From NCBI RefSeq assembly GCF_004365355.1, contig NZ_SODP01000002.1:399531-463530 (forward strand): 64,000 nt of DNA, in the 5' to 3' direction. Position numbers and translations under genes: made by a program. The number at the start of each line of letters is the position of its first letter. The stretch's first letter is position 1. Below are positions 31,907 to 40,649 of this stretch, in pieces. Source of the DNA: Kribbella pratensis (GTDB taxonomy: Bacteria > Actinomycetota > Actinomycetes > Propionibacteriales > Kribbellaceae). Below the pieces are notes generated by a model. It was not told the DNA's origin. It made no database searches and saw only the letters and a list, made by a program, of their open reading frames with translations.

Positions 31907-32587
31907 GTGACCAACACCGCTGTTCTTCTTGTTCGCGGAGCCTGGAACGGCCCGGAGGCGTGGGATGCCGTACTTCCCGAACTGGACGGCTACGACGTCC
32001 GGGCGATCGCCTTGCCGTCCTCCTCGAGATCCCCGGGCGCACACCCGGCAGGGATGTACGACGACGCCGAGGAGATCCGCCGGGCCATCGACGAGTTCGA
32101 CGCCCCGGTGACCGTCGTGGCCCATTCGTACGGCGGGATTCCGGCCGCCGAAGCCGTCTCCTACTGTCCCGCGGTGGCGCGCATCGTCTTCCTCGCCTCG
32201 TTCGTCCTTTACGAGGGTGAGTCGATGGTTTCCATCGCAGGTGGCCCGAAGCCGCACTGGGACATCGACGAATCCGCTGGACTGGTTCGCGTGCGCACGC
32301 CGGAGCAGAACATCTACGCCGACCTGCAGGGAGACATCGCGGCGGCAGCGATCAAAGGCCTTCGGCCACAAAGTCTGCGCTCGCTCACCGAACCACTCAC
32401 CTCGAGCGCGTGGAAGCGCGTGCCGTCGACATATGTGCGGGCATCGCGCGACCGCGCGATTCCCGCGGCCTTGACCGAGGTCTTCACGTCCCGCACCGAT
32501 GCACTCGACCTGCTCGACACCGGGCATGCTCCGTGCCGGGTCGATCCGGTGGGAGTGGCACGCCTCGTCCGAGCAGCAGCCGCCTGA
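31907..32587 (+). CDS. Alpha/beta hydrolase
   Basis: A 226-residue alpha/beta-fold hydrolase. Oxyanion-hole region AVLLVRGAWNGPEAWDAVLP at the start, nucleophile elbow VAHSYGG (Ser at about residue 77), C-terminal Asp near RASRDRAIP and catalytic His in LLDTGHAPC. I chose the GTG at 31907 (VTNTAVLLV). An earlier ATG at 31835 would make codons run through the 20-bp operator at 31858-31877, which is more likely promoter DNA. The operator suggests control by the TetR encoded at 35723. Substrate unknown; similar proteins act on esters or lactones. Confidence 0.87.
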   Translation: MTNTAVLLVRGAWNGPEAWDAVLPELDGYDVRAIALPSSSRSPGAHPAGMYDDAEEIRRAIDEFDAPVTVVAHSYGGIPAAEAVSYCPAVARIVFLASFVLYEGESMVSIAGGPKPHWDIDESAGLVRVRTPEQNIYADLQGDIAAAAIKGLRPQSLRSLTEPLTSSAWKRVPSTYVRASRDRAIPAALTEVFTSRTDALDLLDTGHAPCRVDPVGVARLVRAAAA

Positions 32588-32593
32588 CCGCCG

Positions 32594-33487
32594 ATGACCG
32601 ACCTGGCATTACAAGGATCACGCGGGCTCGTTCTGGGAGCTGGTGGGTCCGTCGGGCGGGCTTGGCAGACAGGATTCGTCGCTGGTGCGATCGAGTCCGG
32701 GCTCGACCTCGGCTCGGCGGACCTGATCGTCGGGACGTCGGCCGGGGCGATCGTCGGAGCCGAGATCGCCCTGGGGCGGGACATGCGCACCACGCTCCCG
32801 CCCCCTTCGCAGGGCGATGAGACGCCTCCACGCCCCGACCCGGCGATTCTGGCGATGATCACCGGCGCAGCAGTTGCCCCGGACCCGGCAGAAACTCGCC
32901 GGCGCATCGGGGCTGCCGCCCTCGAAGCGGTGACGCCTGACGAGGCGACAGCGATGGCGCGACCGAACATCGTCTCGATGAAAGGCGTTCCCTGGCCACG
33001 GCGCTTTCGTGCCGCCGCGGTCAGCATCACCACCGGCCAGCTGATTCTTCTCGACAAGTCCTCAGGTGCATCGCTGCAGCAAGCCCTGGCGGCGAGTTCC
33101 GCAATGCCCAGCGTGTGGCCGCCGATCACGATAGGACACGACCGCTACATCGACGGCGGCGTGCGCAGTTCCCTGAACGCCGACGCGGCGGCGGACGCGG
33201 ATCGAGTCCTAGTCATCAGCTGCCACTCGGTCGGCGCCGCCACGCCGCGCGGCGCCGCCCTCGCCGAAGAAATCGAAACGCTGAGGCGCCACGGGCCCAC
33301 CGTCGAGGTTGTCATGCCGGCCCAGCGATTTCTCGATCTCACCGATGGCGGCCGCGACCTTCTCAACCCGAGCCTTGAGATCCCTGCGTTCGAGGCCGGC
33401 CGCAGGCAGTGGATCGATGAGACCGACCGGGTCAAGAGGTTCTGGGACCGGAGCACTGGGCAACCCGAGAAACGGATGCGGGGATGA
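32594..33487 (+). CDS. Patatin-like phospholipase
   Basis: A 297-residue patatin-fold serine hydrolase. Oxyanion motif GAGGSVGRAWQTG at residues 15-27, nucleophile GTSAGAIVG (GxSxG) at about 48-56, and the dyad Asp in DGGVRS at about 182-187. Length is normal for bacterial patatins. It begins 6 bp after the hydrolase stop on the same strand, so the two probably form one transcript under the TGTAAACG operator. Likely hydrolyses acyl-lipid esters in the cytoplasm or at the membrane; no signal peptide. Confidence 0.92.
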   Translation: MTDLALQGSRGLVLGAGGSVGRAWQTGFVAGAIESGLDLGSADLIVGTSAGAIVGAEIALGRDMRTTLPPPSQGDETPPRPDPAILAMITGAAVAPDPAETRRRIGAAALEAVTPDEATAMARPNIVSMKGVPWPRRFRAAAVSITTGQLILLDKSSGASLQQALAASSAMPSVWPPITIGHDRYIDGGVRSSLNADAAADADRVLVISCHSVGAATPRGAALAEEIETLRRHGPTVEVVMPAQRFLDLTDGGRDLLNPSLEIPAFEAGRRQWIDETDRVKRFWDRSTGQPEKRMRG

Positions 33488-33518
33488 GTCTCTGCCGCCA
33501 TCTCCCATCCAAGAGTTG

Positions 33519-33536
33519 GAGACGACCGGTCTACTC
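33519..33536. promoter_or_regulatory. TetR operator upstream of its own gene
   Basis: The 18 bases GAGACGACCGGTCTACTC, a dyad around ACCGGT matching at 14 of 18 positions, occur here and again at 34188-34205, on either side of the tetR gene at 33553. Confidence 0.75.
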
Positions 33537-33552
33537 GTGCTACGGTTCCTTC

Positions 33553-34149
33553 ATGGCCAGCAAGGAGTCCGACACCCGCCAGCACATCTTGGATGTGGCA
33601 CAAGAAGTCATAGCCCACAGCGGCTACGCGGCGTCCGGGTTGACCGTGGTCCTGAAGCACGCGGCCGTTCCGAAGGGCTCCTTCTACCACCACTTCCCCT
33701 CCAAGGACGCGTTCGGGGAAGCGTTGATGAAGAACTACTTCCGGACCTATCTCACCACGATGGATCGGATCATCGCCGATACCTCGAAGACTGGGACCGA
33801 GCGGACCATGGACTACTGGCAATGGTTCTACGACGTACAGACCGCTGACGATTGCCAAGGGCAATGTCTCGTCGTCAAGCTGGCAGCAGAAGTCTCCGAC
33901 CTGTCCGAAGCGATGCGGTTGGAACTCGTCGACGGGACGTCGCAGATCATCGATCGGCTGGAGAAGCTCCTGACGATTGCTCGCGACGACGGATCACTGC
34001 CGGCCGGCGCCGTGCAGACGACCGTGCGGGAACTCGCGCAGAGCCAGTACGACTCCTGGCTCGGGGCCAGCGTGCTGACCAAGGTGCAGCGAACGCCAGA
34101 ACCCCTCCAGCGCGCCATGGCCGGCACTCGCCGGCTGCTGGGGGTGTAA
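33553..34149 (+). CDS. TetR-family regulator (YxaF/LmrA-like)
   Basis: A 198-residue TetR protein: ESDTRQHILDVAQEVIAHSGYAASGLTVVLKHAAVPKGSFYHHFPSKDAFGEAL (part) at residues 4-57 is a standard HTH with the GSFYHHFxSK ending of the LmrA/YxaF group. The C-terminal domain contains CQGQCLVVKLAAEVSDLS. The start after the operator was chosen; the frame opens earlier inside the preceding gene. The same 18-bp sequence stands before this gene and before the amidase, so it likely represses itself and the amidase. Confidence 0.92.
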   Translation: MASKESDTRQHILDVAQEVIAHSGYAASGLTVVLKHAAVPKGSFYHHFPSKDAFGEALMKNYFRTYLTTMDRIIADTSKTGTERTMDYWQWFYDVQTADDCQGQCLVVKLAAEVSDLSEAMRLELVDGTSQIIDRLEKLLTIARDDGSLPAGAVQTTVRELAQSQYDSWLGASVLTKVQRTPEPLQRAMAGTRRLLGV

Positions 34150-34187
34150 CACCTCGACGTTGCTGAACGGCAACGCTTATCCATTTA

Positions 34188-34205
34188 GAGACGACCGGTC
34201 TACTC
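34188..34205. promoter_or_regulatory. TetR operator upstream of the amidase
   Basis: Exact 18-base copy of 33519-33536, ending 19 bp before the amidase start codon. Confidence 0.78.
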
Positions 34206-34224
34206 CGGTCGTCGAAGGAGAATC

Positions 34225-35631
34225 GTGAACACAGAGTTGATCTACGAGGATGCATCGGTCCTCGCCGAGCAGATCCGGGCTCAGAAGGTGACGTCGGTCG
34301 AGGTCGTCCAGGCTTACCTCGACCGGATCAAGGCCATCGATCCGAAGCTGAACGCGATCGTGACGCTGAACGAGAACGCCCTCGACGAGGCGAAGGCGGC
34401 CGACGACGCAGTAGCCGCGGGACAGGCCGTCGGGCCGCTGCACGGTGTGCCGTTCACCGTGAAGGACTCGATCGACACCGCTCACGTTCTCACGCAGCGC
34501 GGATCACCGATCTTCGCCGGACGGGTGCCCGACCAGGACGCCACCAGCGTCGCGCGGATGAAGGCCGCAGGCGGGATCCTGCTCGCCAAGACGAACCTGC
34601 CCGAGTTCTCCTACGCCTGCGAGAGCGACAATCTTCTGACCGGAACGACCAACAACCCGTGGAACCTCGAGCGCACGCCTGGTGGTTCCAGCGGCGGTGA
34701 GTCCGCGGCGATCGCGGCCGGGCTGAGTCCGATCGGGCTGGGCACCGACCTGACGATCTCGGTGCGCGGTCCGGCGGCCCTGACCGGAATCGTGGCGCTG
34801 AAGCCCACGCACGGCCGTGTCCCGATGACCGGGATCTGGCCGCGGGAACCACGCCGGGTGTGGCACGTCGGTCCGATGGCGCGCTCGATCCGTGACGTCG
34901 AGCTGGCGTACTCGGTCCTGAACGGCCCGGATGGCGCCGACGGCGCGTCGGTTGCTCCGCACGGGTACGACGCGGGCGTCGGGTCGGCGCCGTCGCGGCA
35001 ACTGCGCGTGGGATGGTTCGTCGACTCCGGCCTGGGACCGGTGGACCCGGAGGTCGCCCGGACCGTGCGAAACGCCGCCGAGGCTCTCCGCGCGGCCGGG
35101 GTGCACGTCGAGGAGGTGTCGATTCCCGCCCTCCAGGCCGACAACCCGCTCGCGCTGTTCTACAAACAGCATGTCAACGAGCTCAAGCCGGCCGTCGCCG
35201 CCGCGACAGCCGGCCATGAGGACGAGATGTACAAGTACACGAAGGCGCTGTTGCAGACGCCTCTCACCCCGGTCGAGCAGTATGTCGACGTCGAGCAGGC
35301 CTTCGACCGGATCCGCGACGGCTACGCCGACTACTTCTCCCGATTCGACGCCGTACTGCTGCCCGTGCTTCCGATTCCCGCCTATCCCCACGGCGCGTCG
35401 GAGTTCGTCATCGAGGGCCAGACCGTCGACGCGGGCCACATCCAGTCGTACACAGTTCAGTTCAACGTCACGGGTCTGCCCGCACTGTCACTGCGCTTCG
35501 GCACCAGCTCCGAAGGACTGCCGATCGGCGTCCAGGTGGCGGCCGCCTGGCACGCCGAGTCAACCGTCCTGCACATCGGCAAGCTGCTCGAGCAGGCCAG
35601 CACGGTCCGGGACCTGCACCCCGAGATCTGA
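34225..35631 (+). CDS. Amidase-signature family hydrolase
   Basis: A 468-residue amidase. The Ser-Ser-Lys triad regions are visible: Lys in HGVPFTVKDSID (about residue 81), the Gly/Ser loop TPGGSSGGESAAIAAG (about 151-166), and LGTDLTISVRGPAALTGIVALKPTHGRVP, where the usual GGSIR reads TISVR with the Ser kept. Length matches GatA-like stand-alone amidases. GAAGGAG precedes the start. It is probably controlled by the TetR just upstream. Hydrolyses an unknown amide in the cytoplasm. Confidence 0.93.
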   Translation: MNTELIYEDASVLAEQIRAQKVTSVEVVQAYLDRIKAIDPKLNAIVTLNENALDEAKAADDAVAAGQAVGPLHGVPFTVKDSIDTAHVLTQRGSPIFAGRVPDQDATSVARMKAAGGILLAKTNLPEFSYACESDNLLTGTTNNPWNLERTPGGSSGGESAAIAAGLSPIGLGTDLTISVRGPAALTGIVALKPTHGRVPMTGIWPREPRRVWHVGPMARSIRDVELAYSVLNGPDGADGASVAPHGYDAGVGSAPSRQLRVGWFVDSGLGPVDPEVARTVRNAAEALRAAGVHVEEVSIPALQADNPLALFYKQHVNELKPAVAAATAGHEDEMYKYTKALLQTPLTPVEQYVDVEQAFDRIRDGYADYFSRFDAVLLPVLPIPAYPHGASEFVIEGQTVDAGHIQSYTVQFNVTGLPALSLRFGTSSEGLPIGVQVAAAWHAESTVLHIGKLLEQASTVRDLHPEI

Positions 35632-35722
35632 CACAGCGATCACGTCGGCGAGGCCGACAGCCGAAACCGCGGCGGGACCGGGCGATGCGCGCGCCCGGCA
35701 CCCGTCGCGCCGCTGCGAACTA

Positions 35723-36298
35723 CTACGACTCGGCGCCGGCCGTCGCGCCGAGCAACACGGCGACGTGACGACGAGCCGCCTCCAGCGGCCGACGATCGTT
35801 CAGAGTCTGCGATCGACTGATCGCGCCGTCGTACAGCAACGAGATCAACGTGCCGACTCCCTCCGGATCCTCGACACCGGCGCCTGCCGCCAGGTGCTGC
35901 AGCCGCTTCTCGAACTCCTGTTTGTGCAGGACCGCCGCGCGATGTGGTTCGCTCTGCGGTTCGGGAAACTCGGTCGACGCCGCGATGAAGGGACAGGTCG
36001 CGATCGGCCGGTCGGTACCGGTCGGAGTGAACAGACCGAGGATCTGCTCACGCGCATCCTGCTCCGAAGCCAACTGCACCCCGAACATCTGCCGGTCGCG
36101 TTCCTGCAGATACGCCTGAATCAAGGCGAACTTGTCCGGAAAGTGCTTGTACAGCGTGCGCTTCGACACCGGAGCCGCAGTCGCCACCGCCTCCATCTGC
36201 GTGGCGACGATCCCCTGTGCACGAAACAGCCGCGCGGCGGCGACCAAGATCCGCTTCCGCGCGTCGCGGCTCGACGTTGCCTGGACACCCTGGGTCAT
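35723..36298 (-). CDS. TetR-family regulator
   Basis: A 191-residue TetR protein with HTH at residues 12-58 (RKRILVAAARLFRAQGIVATQMEAVATAAPVSKRTLYKHFPDKFALIQAYL, part) and a C-terminal domain like the AcrR/TetR_C_33 type (CPFIAASTEFP, GVGTLISLLYDGAISRSQ). It is divergent from the SLAC1/TDT membrane protein gene. The perfect repeat TGTAAACG-N4-CGTTTACA lies in that gap and is repeated before the alpha/beta hydrolase 4.5 kb away, giving a small predicted regulon. Confidence 0.92.
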   Translation of the reverse strand: MTQGVQATSSRDARKRILVAAARLFRAQGIVATQMEAVATAAPVSKRTLYKHFPDKFALIQAYLQERDRQMFGVQLASEQDAREQILGLFTPTGTDRPIATCPFIAASTEFPEPQSEPHRAAVLHKQEFEKRLQHLAAGAGVEDPEGVGTLISLLYDGAISRSQTLNDRRPLEAARRHVAVLLGATAGAES

Positions 36299-36349
36299 GC
36301 CGGAAGTATACGCCGTCGTTTACCTCGGAAGACGGTCGTGTTAGTGTCA

Positions 36350-36369
36350 TGTAAACGCTTCCGTTTACA
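36350..36369. promoter_or_regulatory. TetR operator at the SLAC1/TDT gene
   Basis: Perfect inverted repeat TGTAAACG-CTTC-CGTTTACA, 15 bp before the transporter start and 51 bp before the tetR start. A half-site-like CGTCGTTTACC lies nearby at about 36315. Confidence 0.82.
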
Positions 36370-36384
36370 TCGAGAGGTCGGAAC

Positions 36385-37431
36385 ATGTCTGCGCGCCGAG
36401 GCCACCGAGGGGTCGAATCCGCCAGCACAAGGTGGCGGCTACCACTGACCCTCTTCGGCATGCCGCTCGGCCTGGCTGGGCTCGGCGGAGCCTGGTCTGC
36501 AGCCGCGATCGCGGTCAATGCGCCAACATGGCCGGCTGAGATCTGCTACGGGATGAGTGCTGCACTCTGGTTGACGTACGTCGCGCTCTACCTTCACGGC
36601 GGCATCCGCACCCGCGGCGCGTTCGGAGACGACCTGCGGCATCCGTTCAGCGGTCCGTTCGCGTCCGTGATCCCGCTCGTCGCCGTACTGCTTTCCGCTC
36701 ACTACTCGACGACGTACAGCTTCACCGTGTTCGCCTGGATCTGCGGCGCGGCCACAGCGGCACTGGCGGTCGTGGTCGCCCAGCTGATCGCTCACTGGAT
36801 CAGCGGTGCCATCGACTTGCACGCCATTCATCCGGGGTACTACATCCCGGCGGTCGCCGGCCCATTCATCGCGAGCATCGGATTGTCCGCGATCGGGCAG
36901 CACTCCCTCGCCACCGCCGCGATCGGGGCAGGTTTGTTCTTCTGGGTCGCCATGACCGCCATCGTCACCGTTCGGATGCTGATCGGAGAACGGCTCCCAG
37001 ACGCGCTTCGACCCGCCATGACCGCCTTCGTCGCCGGTACAGCGACCGCGAACCTCGCCTGGATCATCGCCCACCCCGGCCCTCCGGATCAGGCACAAGA
37101 GCTTATGACCGGCGTACTCGTACTGATGCTCCTCGTGCAGGGCGCGCTGATCGGCGAATACCGCACCCTGACCTTCAGCGCCGGCTGGTGGATCTTCACC
37201 TTCCCACTCGCATCAACAACCAACTACGCCATCCGCTGGTTCAACGCGGTGCGTCCACCCGGGTGGAAGACCTACGTCTGGGTAGTGCTCGCCGGCGCGA
37301 CGATGTTCATCCTCTACGTCGCGGCGCGCACGGTCGAAACGACGGTTCGCACGCGAGTGGGCCGGCAGCAACGCCGAATTCTGAGGTCGATCGGGCAACC
37401 CGATACATCGACCGACTCGCCAACCACCTAG
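36385..37431 (+). CDS. SLAC1/TehA-type (TDT family) membrane transporter
   Basis: A 348-residue membrane protein with about ten hydrophobic helices. It matches the tellurite-resistance/dicarboxylate transporter family: GMPLGLAGLGGAW in helix 1, HPFSGPFASVIPLV, then HPGYYIPAVAGPFIASIG and a C-terminal ATTxYA-like ASTTNYAIRW. Members pass anions such as chloride, sulfite or dicarboxylates. The operator 15 bp upstream implies repression by the divergent TetR. The last 30 residues are an Arg/Thr-rich cytoplasmic tail. Confidence 0.9.
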   Translation: MSARRGHRGVESASTRWRLPLTLFGMPLGLAGLGGAWSAAAIAVNAPTWPAEICYGMSAALWLTYVALYLHGGIRTRGAFGDDLRHPFSGPFASVIPLVAVLLSAHYSTTYSFTVFAWICGAATAALAVVVAQLIAHWISGAIDLHAIHPGYYIPAVAGPFIASIGLSAIGQHSLATAAIGAGLFFWVAMTAIVTVRMLIGERLPDALRPAMTAFVAGTATANLAWIIAHPGPPDQAQELMTGVLVLMLLVQGALIGEYRTLTFSAGWWIFTFPLASTTNYAIRWFNAVRPPGWKTYVWVVLAGATMFILYVAARTVETTVRTRVGRQQRRILRSIGQPDTSTDSPTT

Positions 37432-37553
37432 CCCGGCACGGATCTCTTACGAGACGAGCGCAGTCCGAGCGAACTCAGCAGTGGCGCGAGAGCTGTCGGT
37501 TGTTCCAGCGCCTGCCAGCTGAGAAGAAGAACAAGACACCAAGGAGACACCTG

Positions 37554-38456
37554 ATGCCGAAAGACGAACTGTTCCTGATCACCGGCGCGACCGGCAAAAC
37601 AGGAGGAGGCGCCGCTCGGCTTCTGCTCGAGCAAGGACGCAGGGTCCGCGCACTGGTGCACCGCCACGACGACCGGTCGGACGCGCTCCAGCACGCGGGC
37701 GCAGAGATTGCCGTCGCCGACCTGCTCGACTTCGATGGGATCAAGACGGCGGTACGCGGGGTGTCAGCGGCATACTTCTGCTATCCGATCATGCCGGGGC
37801 TGATCGACGCGACGACGTTCTTCACCCAAGCGGCGCTCGACGCGGGCGTGCGATCCGTGGTGAACATGTCGCAGATTTCCGCCCACCCCGAGGCCGGCAG
37901 CCATGCCGCCCGGGATCACTGGCTCAGCGAGCGGCTGCTCGATCGCGCCGATCTGATGACCACGCACCTACGGCCGACGTTCTTCGCCGAGTGGTTGAAA
38001 CTCTGGTGGGAACTGCGCAACGGCGAGGGATACCTGCGCCTGCCCTTCGGCCTCGGCAGGCATGCGCCGATCGCCGCCGCGGACCTGTCCCGCGTGATCG
38101 CCGCGATCCTCATCAACCCGGAGCCTCACGACCGTGCGGTGTACACACTGCACGGACCGGCCGACATGAACCACCACGAAATAGCGGCCGTAATCGCCGC
38201 CACACTGGGCCATCCGGTGCATTACGAGCCCTTGAGCGTGGAGACCTTCACCAAGGCGATGCTCGATCGAGGCATGCCCGAACGCCGCGTGCAGCACTTC
38301 AGTCAAGTCGCGCTCGACTACCGCGACGGCGTGTTCTCCGGAACCAACGACAACGTCCAGCGGATCGGAGGCAGTTCGCCGCACGACGTCACCCAGTTCG
38401 TCCGCGACAACGAACGCGACTTCCGCACCAGTGGACCGAACTTCGTACCGGCGTGA
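37554..38456 (+). CDS. NmrA-family NAD(P)-binding protein
   Basis: A 300-residue Rossmann protein: LITGATGKTGGGAARLLLEQG at residues 8-28, ALVHRHDDRSDAL (an Arg/His-rich NADP loop), AEIAVADLLD and NMSQISAHPEAGSHAARDHWLSE. The C-terminal half has YEPLSVETFTKAML. It belongs to the NmrA/azoreductase-like group but is clearly different from the NmrA protein at 21758. AAGGAG lies 8 bp before the ATG. It follows the transporter by 122 bp. Its 3' end overlaps the 3' end of the broken LuxR-type gene on the other strand. Confidence 0.9.
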   Translation: MPKDELFLITGATGKTGGGAARLLLEQGRRVRALVHRHDDRSDALQHAGAEIAVADLLDFDGIKTAVRGVSAAYFCYPIMPGLIDATTFFTQAALDAGVRSVVNMSQISAHPEAGSHAARDHWLSERLLDRADLMTTHLRPTFFAEWLKLWWELRNGEGYLRLPFGLGRHAPIAAADLSRVIAAILINPEPHDRAVYTLHGPADMNHHEIAAVIAATLGHPVHYEPLSVETFTKAMLDRGMPERRVQHFSQVALDYRDGVFSGTNDNVQRIGGSSPHDVTQFVRDNERDFRTSGPNFVPA

Positions 38457-39966
38457 AGCTGCCGCGTTGAGTCGTTGCCCTGACCTGCTTGCTGGGCGAC
38501 GGCGTCAGCGGCGTCAACGAGCGGGCGACGGTCAGGTCGTCCGATGTCCGCGCCTGCCGAATGAGGACCTGGGCGCATTCGGGCGGTCCGTCGGCCACCT
38601 CCGCAGCCTTCTCCAACGCCGCCCTCGCGGCCAGCGCATCGCCCGCTCCGACGTAGGTGTCAACCGCTCGGATCCAGCGACGGAAGCTTTCCGGCGCATC
38701 CACGTCGGCCGGAGTGGCCAGCGCTGCTCCCTCGAGCAGCTCCCCGGCCAACTGCTGTGCACCGCGGGCGCGGGAGACGTCCGCCGCGTGTTCCAGCTCG
38801 TCCGCGACCAGTTCGTCCGGCGCGAGGATCGACTTCGAGCGATGCCGGGCCCGCTCGACCGGATCCTCCAGCTTGTCCGCGAGCACGCGATGCGCGCGAC
38901 GTCGCTCGGCCGGGGCCGCGCCGTCGTACAGGGCTGACGCCAGCAGCGGATGGGTGAAGTCGACGACCGATCCCGCACCGATCCTCGCGATATCGGCGTC
39001 GTCAGCAGCCTCCAGCGCCAACCGAAGCCTCGTCTCCTCGATCATCCGCTGCAACTGGGCAACCGTGAGACGACCTGCGGCGGCGACCAGGAGCAGGACG
39101 TCCCGCGCATCCTGCGACAGCAGCACGGACACCTTCTCGGCGAGCAGGCCGGCCAGGCTCGGCGGCACCGGGAAGATCGGATCGTGGCCCTGCTGTGCGC
39201 TCCACCGCCACTTGGACAGATCGGACTGCATCGCCTGCGCGATCATCAACGCCAGGAACGGGTTGCCGCCACTGGCACGCGCGACGCCCGCGGCCATCGG
39301 CGGCGTCCATCGCGAACCCAGCCGCTCGCGCAGCAACTGCCCGATCGCCCAGTCCTCCAGCGGCCGCAGCATGAACTCCTGCTGAGGCTCGGGCAACGAC
39401 CGGCGCAGGTCGGTGCCCGAGTCCGGATCAGGTCTTGTCTCGACCAGGACGCTCAGGCGCCGCGCATCCACGTTCCGTACGGCGAACGCGATGCTGCCTT
39501 CGCTGGCGTGGTCCAGCCACTGGAGATCGTCGACGACGAGCGCCACCGGCTCGGTCCCGCACAGCTGCGTCAGCAATCCGCGGACCGCGAGCGGTACGGC
39601 CAACGCATCGGCCTCGGGCCCGTCGAACTCCTCCCGCTGTAGGGCGACGGCCAGAGCGCGGTACTGCGGACCGGGCAGCCGCTCGATCGTGCCGTCGGGG
39701 CACTGGTTGACCAGCTCGGCCAGGCCCGCGAACGGCAGGCCGCGATCGAACTCGGTCGGCGCGACCGACAACACCCTCTGGCCGCGGCGCTGGGCGAGTT
39801 GCTGCGCGACCTTGAGCAGACTGCTCTTGCCGACCCCCGGCGAACCGACCGCGACGGCGCTACCGCCACCCTCCAGCGCACGGTGCAGCACCTGCAGAGC
39901 GTCATCGCGACCGAACAGCCCGTACGCCGTGGCCGACACCTCGTCCATCAGCACATCATCAGGCAC
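38389..39966 (-). pseudogene. Truncated LuxR/MalT-type AAA regulator
   Basis: The reading frame encodes the N-terminal AAA/STAND ATPase part of a large LuxR-family regulator: FGRDDALQVLHRAL, Walker A GSPGVGKSS at about residues 41-49, Walker B LVVDDLQWLD, then ARRLSVLVETR and helical ASGGNPFLALMI. Homology stops near RQARTSDDLTVARS; the last 40 or so residues are the antisense of the convergent NmrA gene and intergenic DNA. Family members are about 900 residues and end in TPR and a LuxR helix-turn-helix, both missing. So this is a 3'-deleted gene, with the break at about 38,520-38,540. Confidence 0.82.
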
Positions 39967-40036
39967 GACCCAGCCTGAATCGAGTGCCCGACCAGCCCGC
40001 GTCCGACGGCCGCAGGACTTCGCGGAAGCCTGACAC

Positions 40037-40468
40037 TCAGCCGAGCGTCTTCATTGCGACGTAGCTCGTCACCGTCGCAACAGCAGGCAGCCCCGCGAGC
40101 TGGTTGGCGTGGAACTCCTCGTATGCCGGGAGGTCGGCGACCTCGACCTGCAACAGGTAGTCGAAGTTGCCCGTGACGTGATGGCAGTACACGACCCCGG
40201 GCAACTTCATGACCGCGCGTTCGAATGCGGCAACGTCGGCGCGCGCGTGCCGGACCAGCCTTACGCCGGCGAGCACTCGCAGGCCACGTCCGACCGCGGC
40301 CGGATCGATCAGCGCGCGGTAGCCGCGGATCACGCCGTTCTGTTCGAGCCGCTGCACACGCCGCAGACACGGCGACGGTGACAGCCCGACCCGCGCGGCG
40401 AGCTCTGCGTTGCTGATCCGGCCGTCGTGTTCCAGCACGCCGAGGATGGCACGGTCGACTTCATCCAT
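40037..40468 (-). CDS. Lrp/AsnC-family regulator
   Basis: A 143-residue feast/famine regulator. HTH at residues 4-55: VDRAILGVLEHDGRISNAELAARVGLSPSPCLRRVQRLEQNGVIRGYRA (part). RAM/Lrp ligand domain follows with VLAGVRLVRHARADVAAFERAV, YCHHVTGNFDYLLQVEVADLPAYEEF (part) and terminal TSYVAMKTL. Divergent from an amidohydrolase gene; a perfect 7-11-7 inverted repeat lies between them. Confidence 0.93.
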   Translation of the reverse strand: MDEVDRAILGVLEHDGRISNAELAARVGLSPSPCLRRVQRLEQNGVIRGYRALIDPAAVGRGLRVLAGVRLVRHARADVAAFERAVMKLPGVVYCHHVTGNFDYLLQVEVADLPAYEEFHANQLAGLPAVATVTSYVAMKTLG

Positions 40469-40523
40469 GGGGCAGATTATTGCGTCTTGAACTCCCCTAG
40501 CACATCGATCGCGTCACCAGGCA

Positions 40524-40548
40524 GAGCAATGTGCTACCAAGATTGCTC
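40524..40548. promoter_or_regulatory. Candidate Lrp operator
   Basis: Perfect inverted repeat GAGCAAT-N11-ATTGCTC between the divergent lrp-type and amidohydrolase genes, in an otherwise AT-poor gap. Confidence 0.65.
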
Positions 40549-40649
40549 AGATCGACTCCGTCCATCCGTGCACTGGGCCAAGCTGGAGCGACCGCCGGAG
40601 CCTCGTTCAGCGCTCCGGCGTACCTGGACATATGGGAGGCACTCCACCG

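Noticed and set aside
37554..38456. Second NmrA-family gene as another integration target
   Set aside because: Its 3' end shows no similarity to the repeated tails at 22.6, 46.7 and 47.5 kb.
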